Source: CAZCBD01 sp964496755
GTDB lineage: Bacteria > Bacteroidota > Ignavibacteria > Ignavibacteriales > Melioribacteraceae
Direction of reading: 5' to 3'
Assembly: GCA_964496755.1 (NCBI GenBank)
Contig: CAZCBD010000123.1
Coordinates: 1 to 8,438, forward strand
Length of the DNA stretch: 8,438 nucleotides
Shown here piece after piece: positions 1 through 6,761 of this stretch. The translations under genes were made by a program, and so were the position numbers. The first letter of the stretch is position 1; every line of letters begins with the position of its first letter. Below the pieces are notes generated by a model. The model did no database searches, was not told the DNA's origin, and was given only the letters and a program-made list of their open reading frames with translations.

Positions 1-1507
1 CGGTAAAAAACAAATTCCATTTATGGGTGTTGGTAAATTTAACCCGTTAGGCAATAAAGCAAAACCACCAATCAGATCTTGTAAAGACTATCCCGCCGAT
101 GGAAATAAAGTAGTTAAAAATTTAAAAGATGCTTTAAAAAAAGCCGGTCTAAAAAACGGCATGACCATTTCTACCCATCACCATCTAAGAAACGGTGATA
201 TTGTTACAAATATGCTATTCGACACAATAAAGTCAATGGGAATTAAAAATATTGTTTGGTTCCCAAGCGCTTCTTTTCCATGCCACGAACATTTAATTAA
301 ATATTTGGAAGACGGCACAATTCATCATATTGAAGGAAGCATGAACGGCCCTTTGGGCAGATTTACCTCCAAAGGAAAAATGAAAGGAACAGGAGTTTTG
401 CGCTCTCACGGCGGAAGATATCAAGCGGTTCAAGATGGTGATATTCATATTGATATTGCAATAATTGCCGCACCAACTGCCGATCCGTTCGGTAATGCCA
501 CTGGCGATCAGGGCCCTGCGGCTTGCGGACTTTTAGGCTTTGCGTTGGCTGATTCGGAATATGCAGATAGAGTAATTGTTGTTTCCGATAATATTATTCC
601 ATTCCCTTGTATTCCTTGGCAAATTCAAGGCAATAATGTTGATTACGTTGTAGAAGTGGAGTCTTTGGGCGATCCCGCAAAAATTGTTTCAGGTACAACA
701 CAAATAACAAAATCGCCCGATAGGCTTTTAATTGCCGAATATGTTGCAAAATTTGTAAAGGAGGCGGGAATAATGAAAAACGGATTTTCATTTCAAGCCG
801 GTGCCGGTGGTACAAGCCTTGCTTTTGCAATGTTTTTAAAAAAATACATGAAAGAAGAAAATATCAAAGCGAGATTTATTCGCGGAGGTAGTAATAAATA
901 TTTAGTTGAAATGCTTGAAGAGGGCTTAACCGATTATATTTTGGATGGTCAGACATTTGACTTGGAAGGCGTTCGCTCAATGCATGAAAACACCAATCAT
1001 GTAAATACCAGCCCGTTTACAAGTTACAATTATCATGGAAAAGGAAATTTTGCCTCAATTGTTGATGCAGTGGTTTTAGGTGCCACCGAAGTTGATATAA
1101 ATTTCAACGCGAATGTTAATACACATTCCGATGGGTACTTATTGCATGGAATTGGCGGATGGCAAAATTGTTTGTTTTCTAAATGTACAATTTTAGCAAT
1201 TCCCTCTTTCAGAGATCGCATTCCCGTAATAGTTGATGAAGTAACTACACTAACAGGTCCGGGTGAACTAATAGATGTAATTGTAACTGAACGTGGTATT
1301 GCAATTAATCCTAAGCGCAAAGATTTAATTAAAGCTACTAAAAACAGTGGACTACCGATTAAATCTATTAAAGAAATTTACAATGAGGTTATTGAAATTT
1401 GTGGCGGAAAACCTGCCAAACCCAAATTAAACAAAAATAAAATTGTTGCCGTAATTAAATGGGTTGACGGTACGATAATAGATTCTGTTTACGAAGTAAT
1501 TGATTAA
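1..1507 (+). CDS. citF: Citrate lyase alpha subunit (citrate:acetyl-ACP transferase), 5' end missing
   Basis: This is the alpha subunit of the bacterial citrate lyase complex. It moves the acetyl-ACP thioester of the gamma subunit (CitD) onto citrate, giving citryl-ACP, which CitE then cleaves to oxaloacetate and acetyl-ACP. The protein acts in the cytoplasm. CitF-like stretches run the whole length. Numbered from the ATG at 23, they include LRSHGGR (126-132), DPFGNATG (154-161), FQAGAGGTSLA (257-267), EVDINFNANV (356-365) then SDG, and VTERGIAINP (421-430). The reading frame stays open upstream of that ATG to the window edge, and the seven residues there (GKKQIPF) match the conserved GREIP-type start of clostridial-type CitF as I recall it. 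I therefore infer that the true start is outside the window and the ATG at 23 is internal. Known citDEF order predicts citE and citD just upstream, which cannot be checked here. The stop codon is TAA, and a strong terminator overlaps it. Confidence 0.93.
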   Translation, partial: GKKQIPFMGVGKFNPLGNKAKPPIRSCKDYPADGNKVVKNLKDALKKAGLKNGMTISTHHHLRNGDIVTNMLFDTIKSMGIKNIVWFPSASFPCHEHLIKYLEDGTIHHIEGSMNGPLGRFTSKGKMKGTGVLRSHGGRYQAVQDGDIHIDIAIIAAPTADPFGNATGDQGPAACGLLGFALADSEYADRVIVVSDNIIPFPCIPWQIQGNNVDYVVEVESLGDPAKIVSGTTQITKSPDRLLIAEYVAKFVKEAGIMKNGFSFQAGAGGTSLAFAMFLKKYMKEENIKARFIRGGSNKYLVEMLEEGLTDYILDGQTFDLEGVRSMHENTNHVNTSPFTSYNYHGKGNFASIVDAVVLGATEVDINFNANVNTHSDGYLLHGIGGWQNCLFSKCTILAIPSFRDRIPVIVDEVTTLTGPGELIDVIVTERGIAINPKRKDLIKATKNSGLPIKSIKEIYNEVIEICGGKPAKPKLNKNKIVAVIKWVDGTIIDSVYEVID

Positions 1508-1535
1508 AAAAAGGGTGTGAAAACACCCTTTTTTT
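1506..1535. terminator. Bidirectional intrinsic terminator between convergent citF and helicase genes
   Basis: A perfect 6-bp stem, GGGTGT (1513-1518) with ACACCC (1523-1528), closes a GAAA tetraloop. It is flanked by seven A on the left (1506-1512) and seven T on the right (1529-1535), so it has a U-tract on either strand. The A-tract overlaps the citF stop codon, and the hairpin lies about 50 bases past the helicase stop on the minus strand. The symmetry suggests one element stops both converging transcripts. Confidence 0.9.
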
Positions 1536-1585
1536 AGTTCTTTTCAAGACACATCAAACAATAAAATCAGAATAAAATATTAAAA

Positions 1586-3211
1586 TTATTTTACACTTTT
1601 TGCTAATGAAACAATTGAGCGCTTGTTCCCTTTTTCTTTAAAACAACCTATAACATTATTTACTTTATTAAAGGGAACAGTTACAAAAGAAAATTTATCT
1701 AATACTTGAACATCCTTTATATGTTTACTTTTAAGACCGGTTTTACCAACAATTAAATTCACAAGTTTTGTTGCCGTTATTTTATCCTTTTTACCTAAAG
1801 CAATAAAAAGTCTTGCTTTGCCCTGTTCATTTAAAAGCTTAACCTGTTTATCTTTTTGACGTTCCGCTCTACTTTCTTTTGCAGAAACATTTTTAATTTC
1901 AGAATAAGCATCCGGATTTATTTCATCTTCAAAGCAATAATTTAAAACAGCTGCAAGAATCTGAGTTGGGTTGCTGTCTTGAATTAAAGTTTTTGCCCAA
2001 TTATAATATTTTTCGTCAATTTCATCTTCAAGAATTGAATTAATATCATTATAGATTTTTCTTTTTCGGACTTTAATAATCTCTTTTACTTTAGGAATTT
2101 GCGATTTTTTAATATCTGTTTTCGCTTCTCTTTGAATAAACATTAATTTTTTATATTCGCTGGGCGTAATAAAAGTAATGGCTGTGCCCTCATTTCCGGC
2201 TCTACCGGTTCTGCCGATTCTGTGAACATAAGCTTCGGGATCTTGGGGTAGCGAATAATTAATAACATGGGTTAAATTATTAACATCAATTCCTCGGGCA
2301 GCAACATCTGTGGCAATTAAAATATTAATAATTTTCTTTTTAAATTTAGTAAGTGTACGCTCGCGCTGAGCTTGAGTGATATCACCATGAATAGCTTCGG
2401 CATCGTAACCGCGTTCTAATAAGTGTGTAAGAACCGAATCAACATCGCTTTTAGTTCTACAAAAAATCAATCCGTAAAAATCATCGGTAATATCAATTAT
2501 CCTACACAAAGCTTCAAATTTATCAGAAGCTTTAACCTCAAAATAAATTTGTTCGGTAAGTTTTGTTGTAAGTTGCTCTTTTTTTACTTTAATAAATTCA
2601 TACCCTTTCATATATTTTTCGGCAAGTTTTTTAATTCTTGCAGGCATTGTTGCAGAAAAAAGTAAAGTACGTTTACTGTGATTAGTAAACTTCATTATTT
2701 CTTCCATATCTTCAACAAATCCCATATTTAACATTTCATCGGCTTCATCCAAAATCAAATGCTCAATATTTTCAAGTTTAAGGGTTTTTCTATTCAGATG
2801 GTCAATTACTCTGCCGGGTGTGCCTACAACTATATGCACACCTTTTTTTAATCGCTGAAACTGTTGTTCAATTGATTGTCCGCCGTAAATTGGTGTTACT
2901 TTTAATTTCTTATCCGGTTTTAAAGAAGAAATTTCTTCCGAAACCTGTATGGCCAGTTCACGGGTTGGAGCTAAAATTAATGCTTGAACATTTTTGCTGC
3001 TTACATCAATTAGTTCCATTAAAGGTAAACCGAAGGCAGCGGTTTTACCTGTGCCGGTTTGTGCTTGTGCAATAATATTTTTTTTATCCTCAAGCATTAC
3101 CGGTATTGTTAAAGCTTGTATTTCAGTGGGTTCTTCAAAACCCTTTTTGTTTATTGCTGCAAGTGTTTTTTCTGATAAGCCTAAGCTTTCAAAGTCTTTT
3201 TGTGTTTCCAT
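1586..3211 (-). CDS. deaD: DEAD-box ATP-dependent RNA helicase with DbpA-type RNA-binding domain
   Basis: This is a cytoplasmic ATP-dependent RNA helicase of the DeaD/CsdA/CshA group, a family that remodels RNA in ribosome assembly, mRNA decay and cold adaptation. Numbered from the ATG at 3211 (541 residues), the motifs are: Q motif GFEEPTEIQ (24-32), Walker A AQTGTGKT (50-57), Ia APTRELA (81-87), Ib TPGR (131-134), DEAD (155-158), SAT (186-188), IV IFCRT (249-253), V ATDVAARGID (300-309) and VI HRIGRTGR (330-337). All are intact. A charged helical linker follows (about 375-460), like the dimerisation region of CsdA/CshA. The end (about 465-538, from ARLFIALGKKD) resembles the DbpA RNA-binding fold. 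The frame also opens with a TTG at 3220, nine bases upstream, but the ATG leaves the usual short lead before the Q motif and is preferred. There is no clear Shine-Dalgarno sequence. Whether it is DeaD, DbpA or CshA in function cannot be settled from sequence, so the symbol is by family. Confidence 0.93.
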   Translation of the reverse strand: METQKDFESLGLSEKTLAAINKKGFEEPTEIQALTIPVMLEDKKNIIAQAQTGTGKTAAFGLPLMELIDVSSKNVQALILAPTRELAIQVSEEISSLKPDKKLKVTPIYGGQSIEQQFQRLKKGVHIVVGTPGRVIDHLNRKTLKLENIEHLILDEADEMLNMGFVEDMEEIMKFTNHSKRTLLFSATMPARIKKLAEKYMKGYEFIKVKKEQLTTKLTEQIYFEVKASDKFEALCRIIDITDDFYGLIFCRTKSDVDSVLTHLLERGYDAEAIHGDITQAQRERTLTKFKKKIINILIATDVAARGIDVNNLTHVINYSLPQDPEAYVHRIGRTGRAGNEGTAITFITPSEYKKLMFIQREAKTDIKKSQIPKVKEIIKVRKRKIYNDINSILEDEIDEKYYNWAKTLIQDSNPTQILAAVLNYCFEDEINPDAYSEIKNVSAKESRAERQKDKQVKLLNEQGKARLFIALGKKDKITATKLVNLIVGKTGLKSKHIKDVQVLDKFSFVTVPFNKVNNVIGCFKEKGNKRSIVSLAKSVK

Positions 3212-3231
3212 TTTACTCAATTTTAAATAAT

Positions 3232-3256
3232 AAAAAATCCCCGAAAAACGGGGATT
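3232..3256 (-). terminator. Intrinsic terminator of the protease gene, just upstream of the helicase gene
   Basis: An 8-bp stem (3236-3243 with 3249-3256, core CCCCG/CGGGG) closes a loop of five A on the plus strand, five T on the minus strand. On the minus strand it is followed by a T-rich run beginning at 3237. It lies about 90 bases past the protease stop codon, so it most simply ends that transcript. It also sits only about 20 bases before the helicase start codon, and its upstream arm shares bases with a predicted -10 box. An alternative reading is an attenuator in the helicase leader. Confidence 0.75.
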
Positions 3257-3282
3257 ATAAAGTTAACATAATTTTACGTGAA
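3254..3282 (-). promoter_or_regulatory. Predicted sigma70-type promoter for the DEAD-box helicase gene
   Basis: On the minus strand a perfect -10 hexamer TATAAT (3259-3254) lies 17 bases after TTCACG (3282-3277), which matches four of six bases of the -35 consensus. The predicted start of transcription falls near 3247, in the loop of the terminator hairpin and about 36 bases before the helicase ATG. The exact consensus and ideal spacing support it. FCB bacteria often use a different promoter consensus, which lowers confidence. Confidence 0.5.
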
Positions 3283-3285
3283 TAG

Positions 3286-3305
3286 ATAGCTTTATTTAAA
3301 GCTAT
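3286..3305. repeat. Perfect palindrome upstream of the helicase promoter
   Basis: ATAGCTTT (3286-3293) and AAAGCTAT (3298-3305) are perfect inverted repeats around a four-base centre. Neither side has a U-tract, so it does not look like a terminator. It ends three bases before the predicted -35 box of the helicase gene, a position where a regulator could bind. It could equally be a hairpin in the 3' untranslated RNA of the protease gene. No known binding site is recognised. Confidence 0.4.
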
Positions 3306-3343
3306 TAATTTTGCAAATGTTTAATAAAATACTTTGCGAAAAA

Positions 3344-6300
3344 TCATTTTAATAACATTGCTTTTTTCGAAGAAACAAATTCACCTGCTTTCATACGAAT
3401 AAAATAAACACCCGAAGGTACGGCTGAATTGTAATTATCCGTCCCATTCCAATAAAATGTATGTTTTCCGGCAGAATATTCTGCATTTGGAATTAAAGTT
3501 TTAACTAATTGCCCCAATACGTTAAATATTTTAACTTCAACTTTTGAAGCTTTCGGCAAAGAAAATCTGACGTTTGTGCCCGGATTAAATGGATTCGGAT
3601 AGCATTCCTCCAATTTAAAATCTGCCGGTAAATGCGCAAAGTTACTTTCAACGGCCGAAGTACCTTCTTTATATGAAGCAAATATTGAATAAATCCAATT
3701 GGATTGGGTAGCAGTAGGGCCCCAATTCTCCGGCATTCCACCACTCCAAGTAACACCTGAACTAACTCTACCGGGAGTTCCCGACGCATAATGAACTCCG
3801 GGATCATTTTCAGAAACCCAGGCAATCCAAATTGTTTGTCCGGCAGTAACTATAACTTCTTGGTCAAGCATTTCTTTTTGCCAACCTTTGTCCGGATTAA
3901 TAGGTCTCACTCCTGTTGTAGCTAATCTGTTTTGAGGAGTAGATGCAGTACCGTCATAAATAGCGTAAATAACACTTCCGGTTCCTCCGGCTTCATGATA
4001 CATACTTACACTGTTTAAAGTTCCTGCGGTTGTTACGGTAAAGGGCATTGCTCGTCTTGAAGTTATTTTTCCTATTTTCGAAAAAACTTCCGTATTGCCA
4101 ATTGTTAAGCCAAAGGATTCAAATTCTGCAGTTATGTTTTTATCCGCATCCATAGTAATTGTAATCGGATTATCGGTTCCGTTATAATCGCCGCTCCATT
4201 TCACAAATTTGTAACCTAAATTAGGAATAGCATTTAATTCTACTTCTTCACCACTATAAAAATGTGTTGTTTGCGGATAAACAGAAACCACACCGTTTTC
4301 ACTAGTTAAACTTAATTCATATTTTGTAGGAGGAGTTGACCCCGTATAAGCCCCTGTTACAACAAGAGCAAAATCGGCATCATTAATTCCGGCAGTTTCA
4401 GTATGTCCGTCAACAGCAATTTCTTCTGCAATAACTTTAATTGTCCAAGTACCTGCTTCTGGTTTGTAAATAAAAACATTTTCTACATTATCAACATGGT
4501 TTGCCTCCCCTCCGGGCAAAGACCACATATTTTCATTTAGTCCGTAATTACCCCAATACACTGTTCCTGATGGTGATATTACTTTTAATGTTAAATCGTT
4601 TATTCTATCTACCGAAGCTGCAGGATTACCGGCAGGATCGGAATAAACCATTGTAATTTTCAGCGGATCGGTACCATCGGTATTAACCGTATATGTTTTT
4701 TCTTGAAGTGCCATTAAAATGTCGGTTTCATTTACAACCAAACTTAAATGCCAATTATTATTTTTTGCTTGTCTGTAGAGATTTTTCAAATCGGGCATCC
4801 CCCATCCCTGATGCACTCTCGTTAAATCGTGATCCGCTCCACTAAAAGTATATTGATAGGCAGTATTAATTATAATGGCTTTTGCAGTGGATGCATGCGG
4901 ACGTGAATCAAAAACATTTCGATTTTGACCTACTTGACCTTCAAAGGCACCATCTGCCCACATCTGGAATAATAAACCGAACTGGCCTGCTGTAATTGGA
5001 GTAGCACCGCTTGTTCCACTAAATTGTTTGTATCTGTTATCACCTTCATATGAAGTTGTATAAACATAATCAAAGAAATTTGAAACATCGGGTTTAATTC
5101 TACCGTCGCTAGCCGGACCGATACTTGCACCATTTGCCCACCTATCGTCAGTACGAGTTGGAGTATCATATCCTTTTATGCCCCCAACGGAAACAACATT
5201 TTTTGCCCATGCTTGCGGACGTGAATCTGTAGTTCCTTCGTTGCTTTGAGATTGTGTAATTAATAAATCCGTTTTAAAAGCTATAAAATCCAAATCTGCC
5301 GATATTGAAGTATATTCTGTTGTTCGTGTACTTCCCCAACTATTGGATTGAAAAACCGCTTTATAAGGATAGTTAGGATCAACCAACTGCAACGTATGAG
5401 CATATCTTGAACTATATTCATAATGAGAAGCAAAAATAGGTTGTTCGGCATCCGGCAAAACACCTTTGGCTTTGGAATTTACACCACTGGCAAAAACAAT
5501 ACCATAGCATGAGGTACCGTGATTGTTGTCTGCGTTATTACCTCCATGCAGTAAAGGCGGATTTGCTTGAAATTCTTGATGAGTTAAAAGCAAACCATCG
5601 TCACAAACTTCACCACGTACCCCCTCTCCGGAATAACCGGCAAGTGTTTCCAATAAATTAATGCCTTCAACTTCGCGAACCATATCCATATCTTCTTCAT
5701 GCGGAGTCCAAACATCAATCCAAGCTACTTCATTCATTTGTACCAATTGTCGTAACTGTTTACCGTTTAGAGTTGCTTCAAATCTTCTGGATTTTGTTTC
5801 CAAATTAATTTTTCCGGCAATTTTTTTTACAAACTCAATCACTTTCTTTTGCATGTTTTCTTGATGAACGAGAATTGAATACCGTTTTGCAGGACTAAAA
5901 TCATTTGCGGCAACATCAATTAATCCGTTTTGAAGTTTATAAACAGGTTCGAATTTACCTACCCATCTTACAAAATTCATATTTTGAATTTTTGATATAT
6001 TTTTTTTGGAAATAATTACTGAAACAGCATTATCAGGAATCGGGTTTCCTATCTCGGCACCTAATTCTTTTAATTTATTTAAGTAGCCTTGAAAAATAGG
6101 AGTCTCAAATTGAATAAGCATTAACTCTTTATCTGTATTTATCTCTTTTGTGTTTACAATTGAAATATTTGATTTGCTTAATCCCATTGGCACAGCGTTA
6201 GCTTGATCCACATTTAAGGGATCAAAATTCTTAAATTTTAATTTAATGGTTTTCCTTTTTTTCAATTCTTTTATTTCTCCGGACTCTGTCTTTATTTTTA

Positions 6301-6445
6301 CTACATCATTAGAGGATTCCACCTCCATTCGCGAACCGGGCACAATAAATTTCTTTTCATTATTGTTTCCCGGCATAAAGATTGAAAAAAAAAGGATTAT
6401 TACTAAAAAATTAATTCCCCGCTTACTTGATTTCTTGAATAACAT
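3344..6445 (-). CDS. Secreted KP-43-like subtilisin (S8) protease with T9SS type A sorting domain
   Basis: This is a 1033-residue exported serine endopeptidase. It begins with a basic stretch and a hydrophobic segment (about 11-24), a signal peptide without an obvious cleavage motif. Two similar propeptide-like modules follow (about 108-170 and 188-248). The S8 catalytic domain (about 265-560) has Asp282 (VCDDG), His309 (NHGTS), oxyanion-hole Asn402 (QSNEG) and Ser479 (GTSGATP). Next comes a jelly-roll domain (about 580-698) matching the C-terminal domain of KP-43 proteases (NDLTLKVISPSG, NVENVFIYKPEAGTW). Residues 708-776 look like a divergent InlB B-repeat (GYKFVKWSGD, ITMDADKNITAEF). Residues 778-925 are an unassigned beta-rich domain. 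The last 95 residues are a T9SS type A sorting domain (CYPNPFNPGT, FNVLGQ, SGVYFIRMKAGEF), which sends the protein across the outer membrane and is usually removed there. The start is set by a strong ribosome binding site. The likely role is digestion of external proteins; the substrate is unknown. Confidence 0.92.
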   Translation of the reverse strand: MLFKKSSKRGINFLVIILFFSIFMPGNNNEKKFIVPGSRMEVESSNDVVKIKTESGEIKELKKRKTIKLKFKNFDPLNVDQANAVPMGLSKSNISIVNTKEINTDKELMLIQFETPIFQGYLNKLKELGAEIGNPIPDNAVSVIISKKNISKIQNMNFVRWVGKFEPVYKLQNGLIDVAANDFSPAKRYSILVHQENMQKKVIEFVKKIAGKINLETKSRRFEATLNGKQLRQLVQMNEVAWIDVWTPHEEDMDMVREVEGINLLETLAGYSGEGVRGEVCDDGLLLTHQEFQANPPLLHGGNNADNNHGTSCYGIVFASGVNSKAKGVLPDAEQPIFASHYEYSSRYAHTLQLVDPNYPYKAVFQSNSWGSTRTTEYTSISADLDFIAFKTDLLITQSQSNEGTTDSRPQAWAKNVVSVGGIKGYDTPTRTDDRWANGASIGPASDGRIKPDVSNFFDYVYTTSYEGDNRYKQFSGTSGATPITAGQFGLLFQMWADGAFEGQVGQNRNVFDSRPHASTAKAIIINTAYQYTFSGADHDLTRVHQGWGMPDLKNLYRQAKNNNWHLSLVVNETDILMALQEKTYTVNTDGTDPLKITMVYSDPAGNPAASVDRINDLTLKVISPSGTVYWGNYGLNENMWSLPGGEANHVDNVENVFIYKPEAGTWTIKVIAEEIAVDGHTETAGINDADFALVVTGAYTGSTPPTKYELSLTSENGVVSVYPQTTHFYSGEEVELNAIPNLGYKFVKWSGDYNGTDNPITITMDADKNITAEFESFGLTIGNTEVFSKIGKITSRRAMPFTVTTAGTLNSVSMYHEAGGTGSVIYAIYDGTASTPQNRLATTGVRPINPDKGWQKEMLDQEVIVTAGQTIWIAWVSENDPGVHYASGTPGRVSSGVTWSGGMPENWGPTATQSNWIYSIFASYKEGTSAVESNFAHLPADFKLEECYPNPFNPGTNVRFSLPKASKVEVKIFNVLGQLVKTLIPNAEYSAGKHTFYWNGTDNYNSAVPSGVYFIRMKAGEFVSSKKAMLLK

Positions 6446-6450
6446 TTTAA

Positions 6451-6457
6451 CACCTCT
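6451..6457 (-). promoter_or_regulatory. Strong Shine-Dalgarno site of the protease gene
   Basis: AGAGGTG (6457-6451 on the minus strand) lies five bases before the ATG at 6445. It is a good match to the anti-Shine-Dalgarno sequence and fixes the protease start. The helicase gene, by contrast, has no such site. Confidence 0.75.
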
Positions 6458-6479
6458 ATAGAATAAAATACTTACAATT

Positions 6480-6503
6480 CGTTTAATACTAATCTATTAA
6501 ACG
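6480..6503. repeat. 24-bp inverted repeat upstream of the protease gene
   Basis: CGTTTAATA (6480-6488) and TATTAAACG (6495-6503) are perfect 9-base inverted repeats with a six-base spacer. The element lies 35-58 bases before the protease start codon. One arm on the minus strand contains TTTAAT (6501-6496), a possible -10 box, with a weak TTGTGG (6526-6521) 19 bases further upstream. This arrangement fits an operator overlapping a promoter, or a leader hairpin. No regulator family is recognised. Confidence 0.45.
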
Positions 6504-6551
6504 TTCGCATCAATTTAATTCCACAATGTGAATAAAATCATTTCTTTTATG

Positions 6552-6581
6552 AATAAAATTAGGGCGGTTTTTAACCGCCCC
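6552..6581 (-). terminator. Intrinsic terminator downstream of carB
   Basis: GGGCGGTT (6562-6569) pairs perfectly with AACCGCCC (6573-6580) around a three-base loop, a GC-rich 8-bp stem in an AT-rich gap. On the minus strand it is followed by TAATTTTATT, an imperfect U-tract. It lies about 95 bases past the restored carB stop (6675) and upstream of the protease gene, so it separates the two transcription units. Confidence 0.72.
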
Positions 6582-6674
6582 TAACATTTATAAATCTACT
6601 TCCAAGGTAAGTATATTAAAATTCTGTTTAAAAAAGTTAAGGAAGTTTGTAATGTAAAAAGTTTGAAATTTAAA

Positions 6675-6761
6675 TTAATACTCATCCCAAGATTTTATAC
6701 CAAGTTTTGCAGAATCAATTTCCAATAAAGCCTCGGCCAAACGTTCGGCAATTTGTCTATT
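6675..6761 (-). other. carB: Out-of-frame C-terminal tail of carB (28 codons) after a one-base frameshift
   Basis: Read in the +1 frame, the bases just after the carB stop encode NRQIAERLAEALLEID then SAKLGIKSWDEY and a TAA stop (6677-6675). This is what a CPSase should have after its IRRAAVDF...LIT segment: the family continues with LITN, an amphipathic helix and a short tail, often ending in a SWDEY-like motif. Removing one base from the TTT at 6760-6762 on the plus strand restores a continuous frame (ACC AAT AGA CAA). Either this assembly has a one-base error, or the organism carries a true frameshift that trims the last helix of the protein. Confidence 0.85.

Noticed and set aside
23..25. 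ATG at 23 as the true citF start
   Set aside because: The frame is open to the window edge and the residues before the ATG fit the conserved CitF N-terminus, so the gene is 5'-truncated by the window.
594..1320. Minus-strand open frames opposite citF
   Set aside because: They lie inside a well-conserved gene, lack recognisable domains and have no ribosome binding sites; they are shadows of the citF frame.
3218..3220. TTG at 3220 as the helicase start
   Set aside because: An ATG nine bases downstream is a better start codon and leaves the full Q motif and normal N-terminal length; neither site has a clear ribosome binding site.
6461..6559. Three copies of GAATAAAAT (6461, 6530, 6551) as a repeat family or iteron
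   Set aside because: Similar strings occur elsewhere in this AT-rich window (1570 and inside the protease gene), the spacing is irregular, and base composition alone explains them.
6598..6646. ACTTCC...GGAAGT inverted repeat in the carB 3' region
   Set aside because: Only six bases pair across a 37-base loop with no extension, which is expected by chance.
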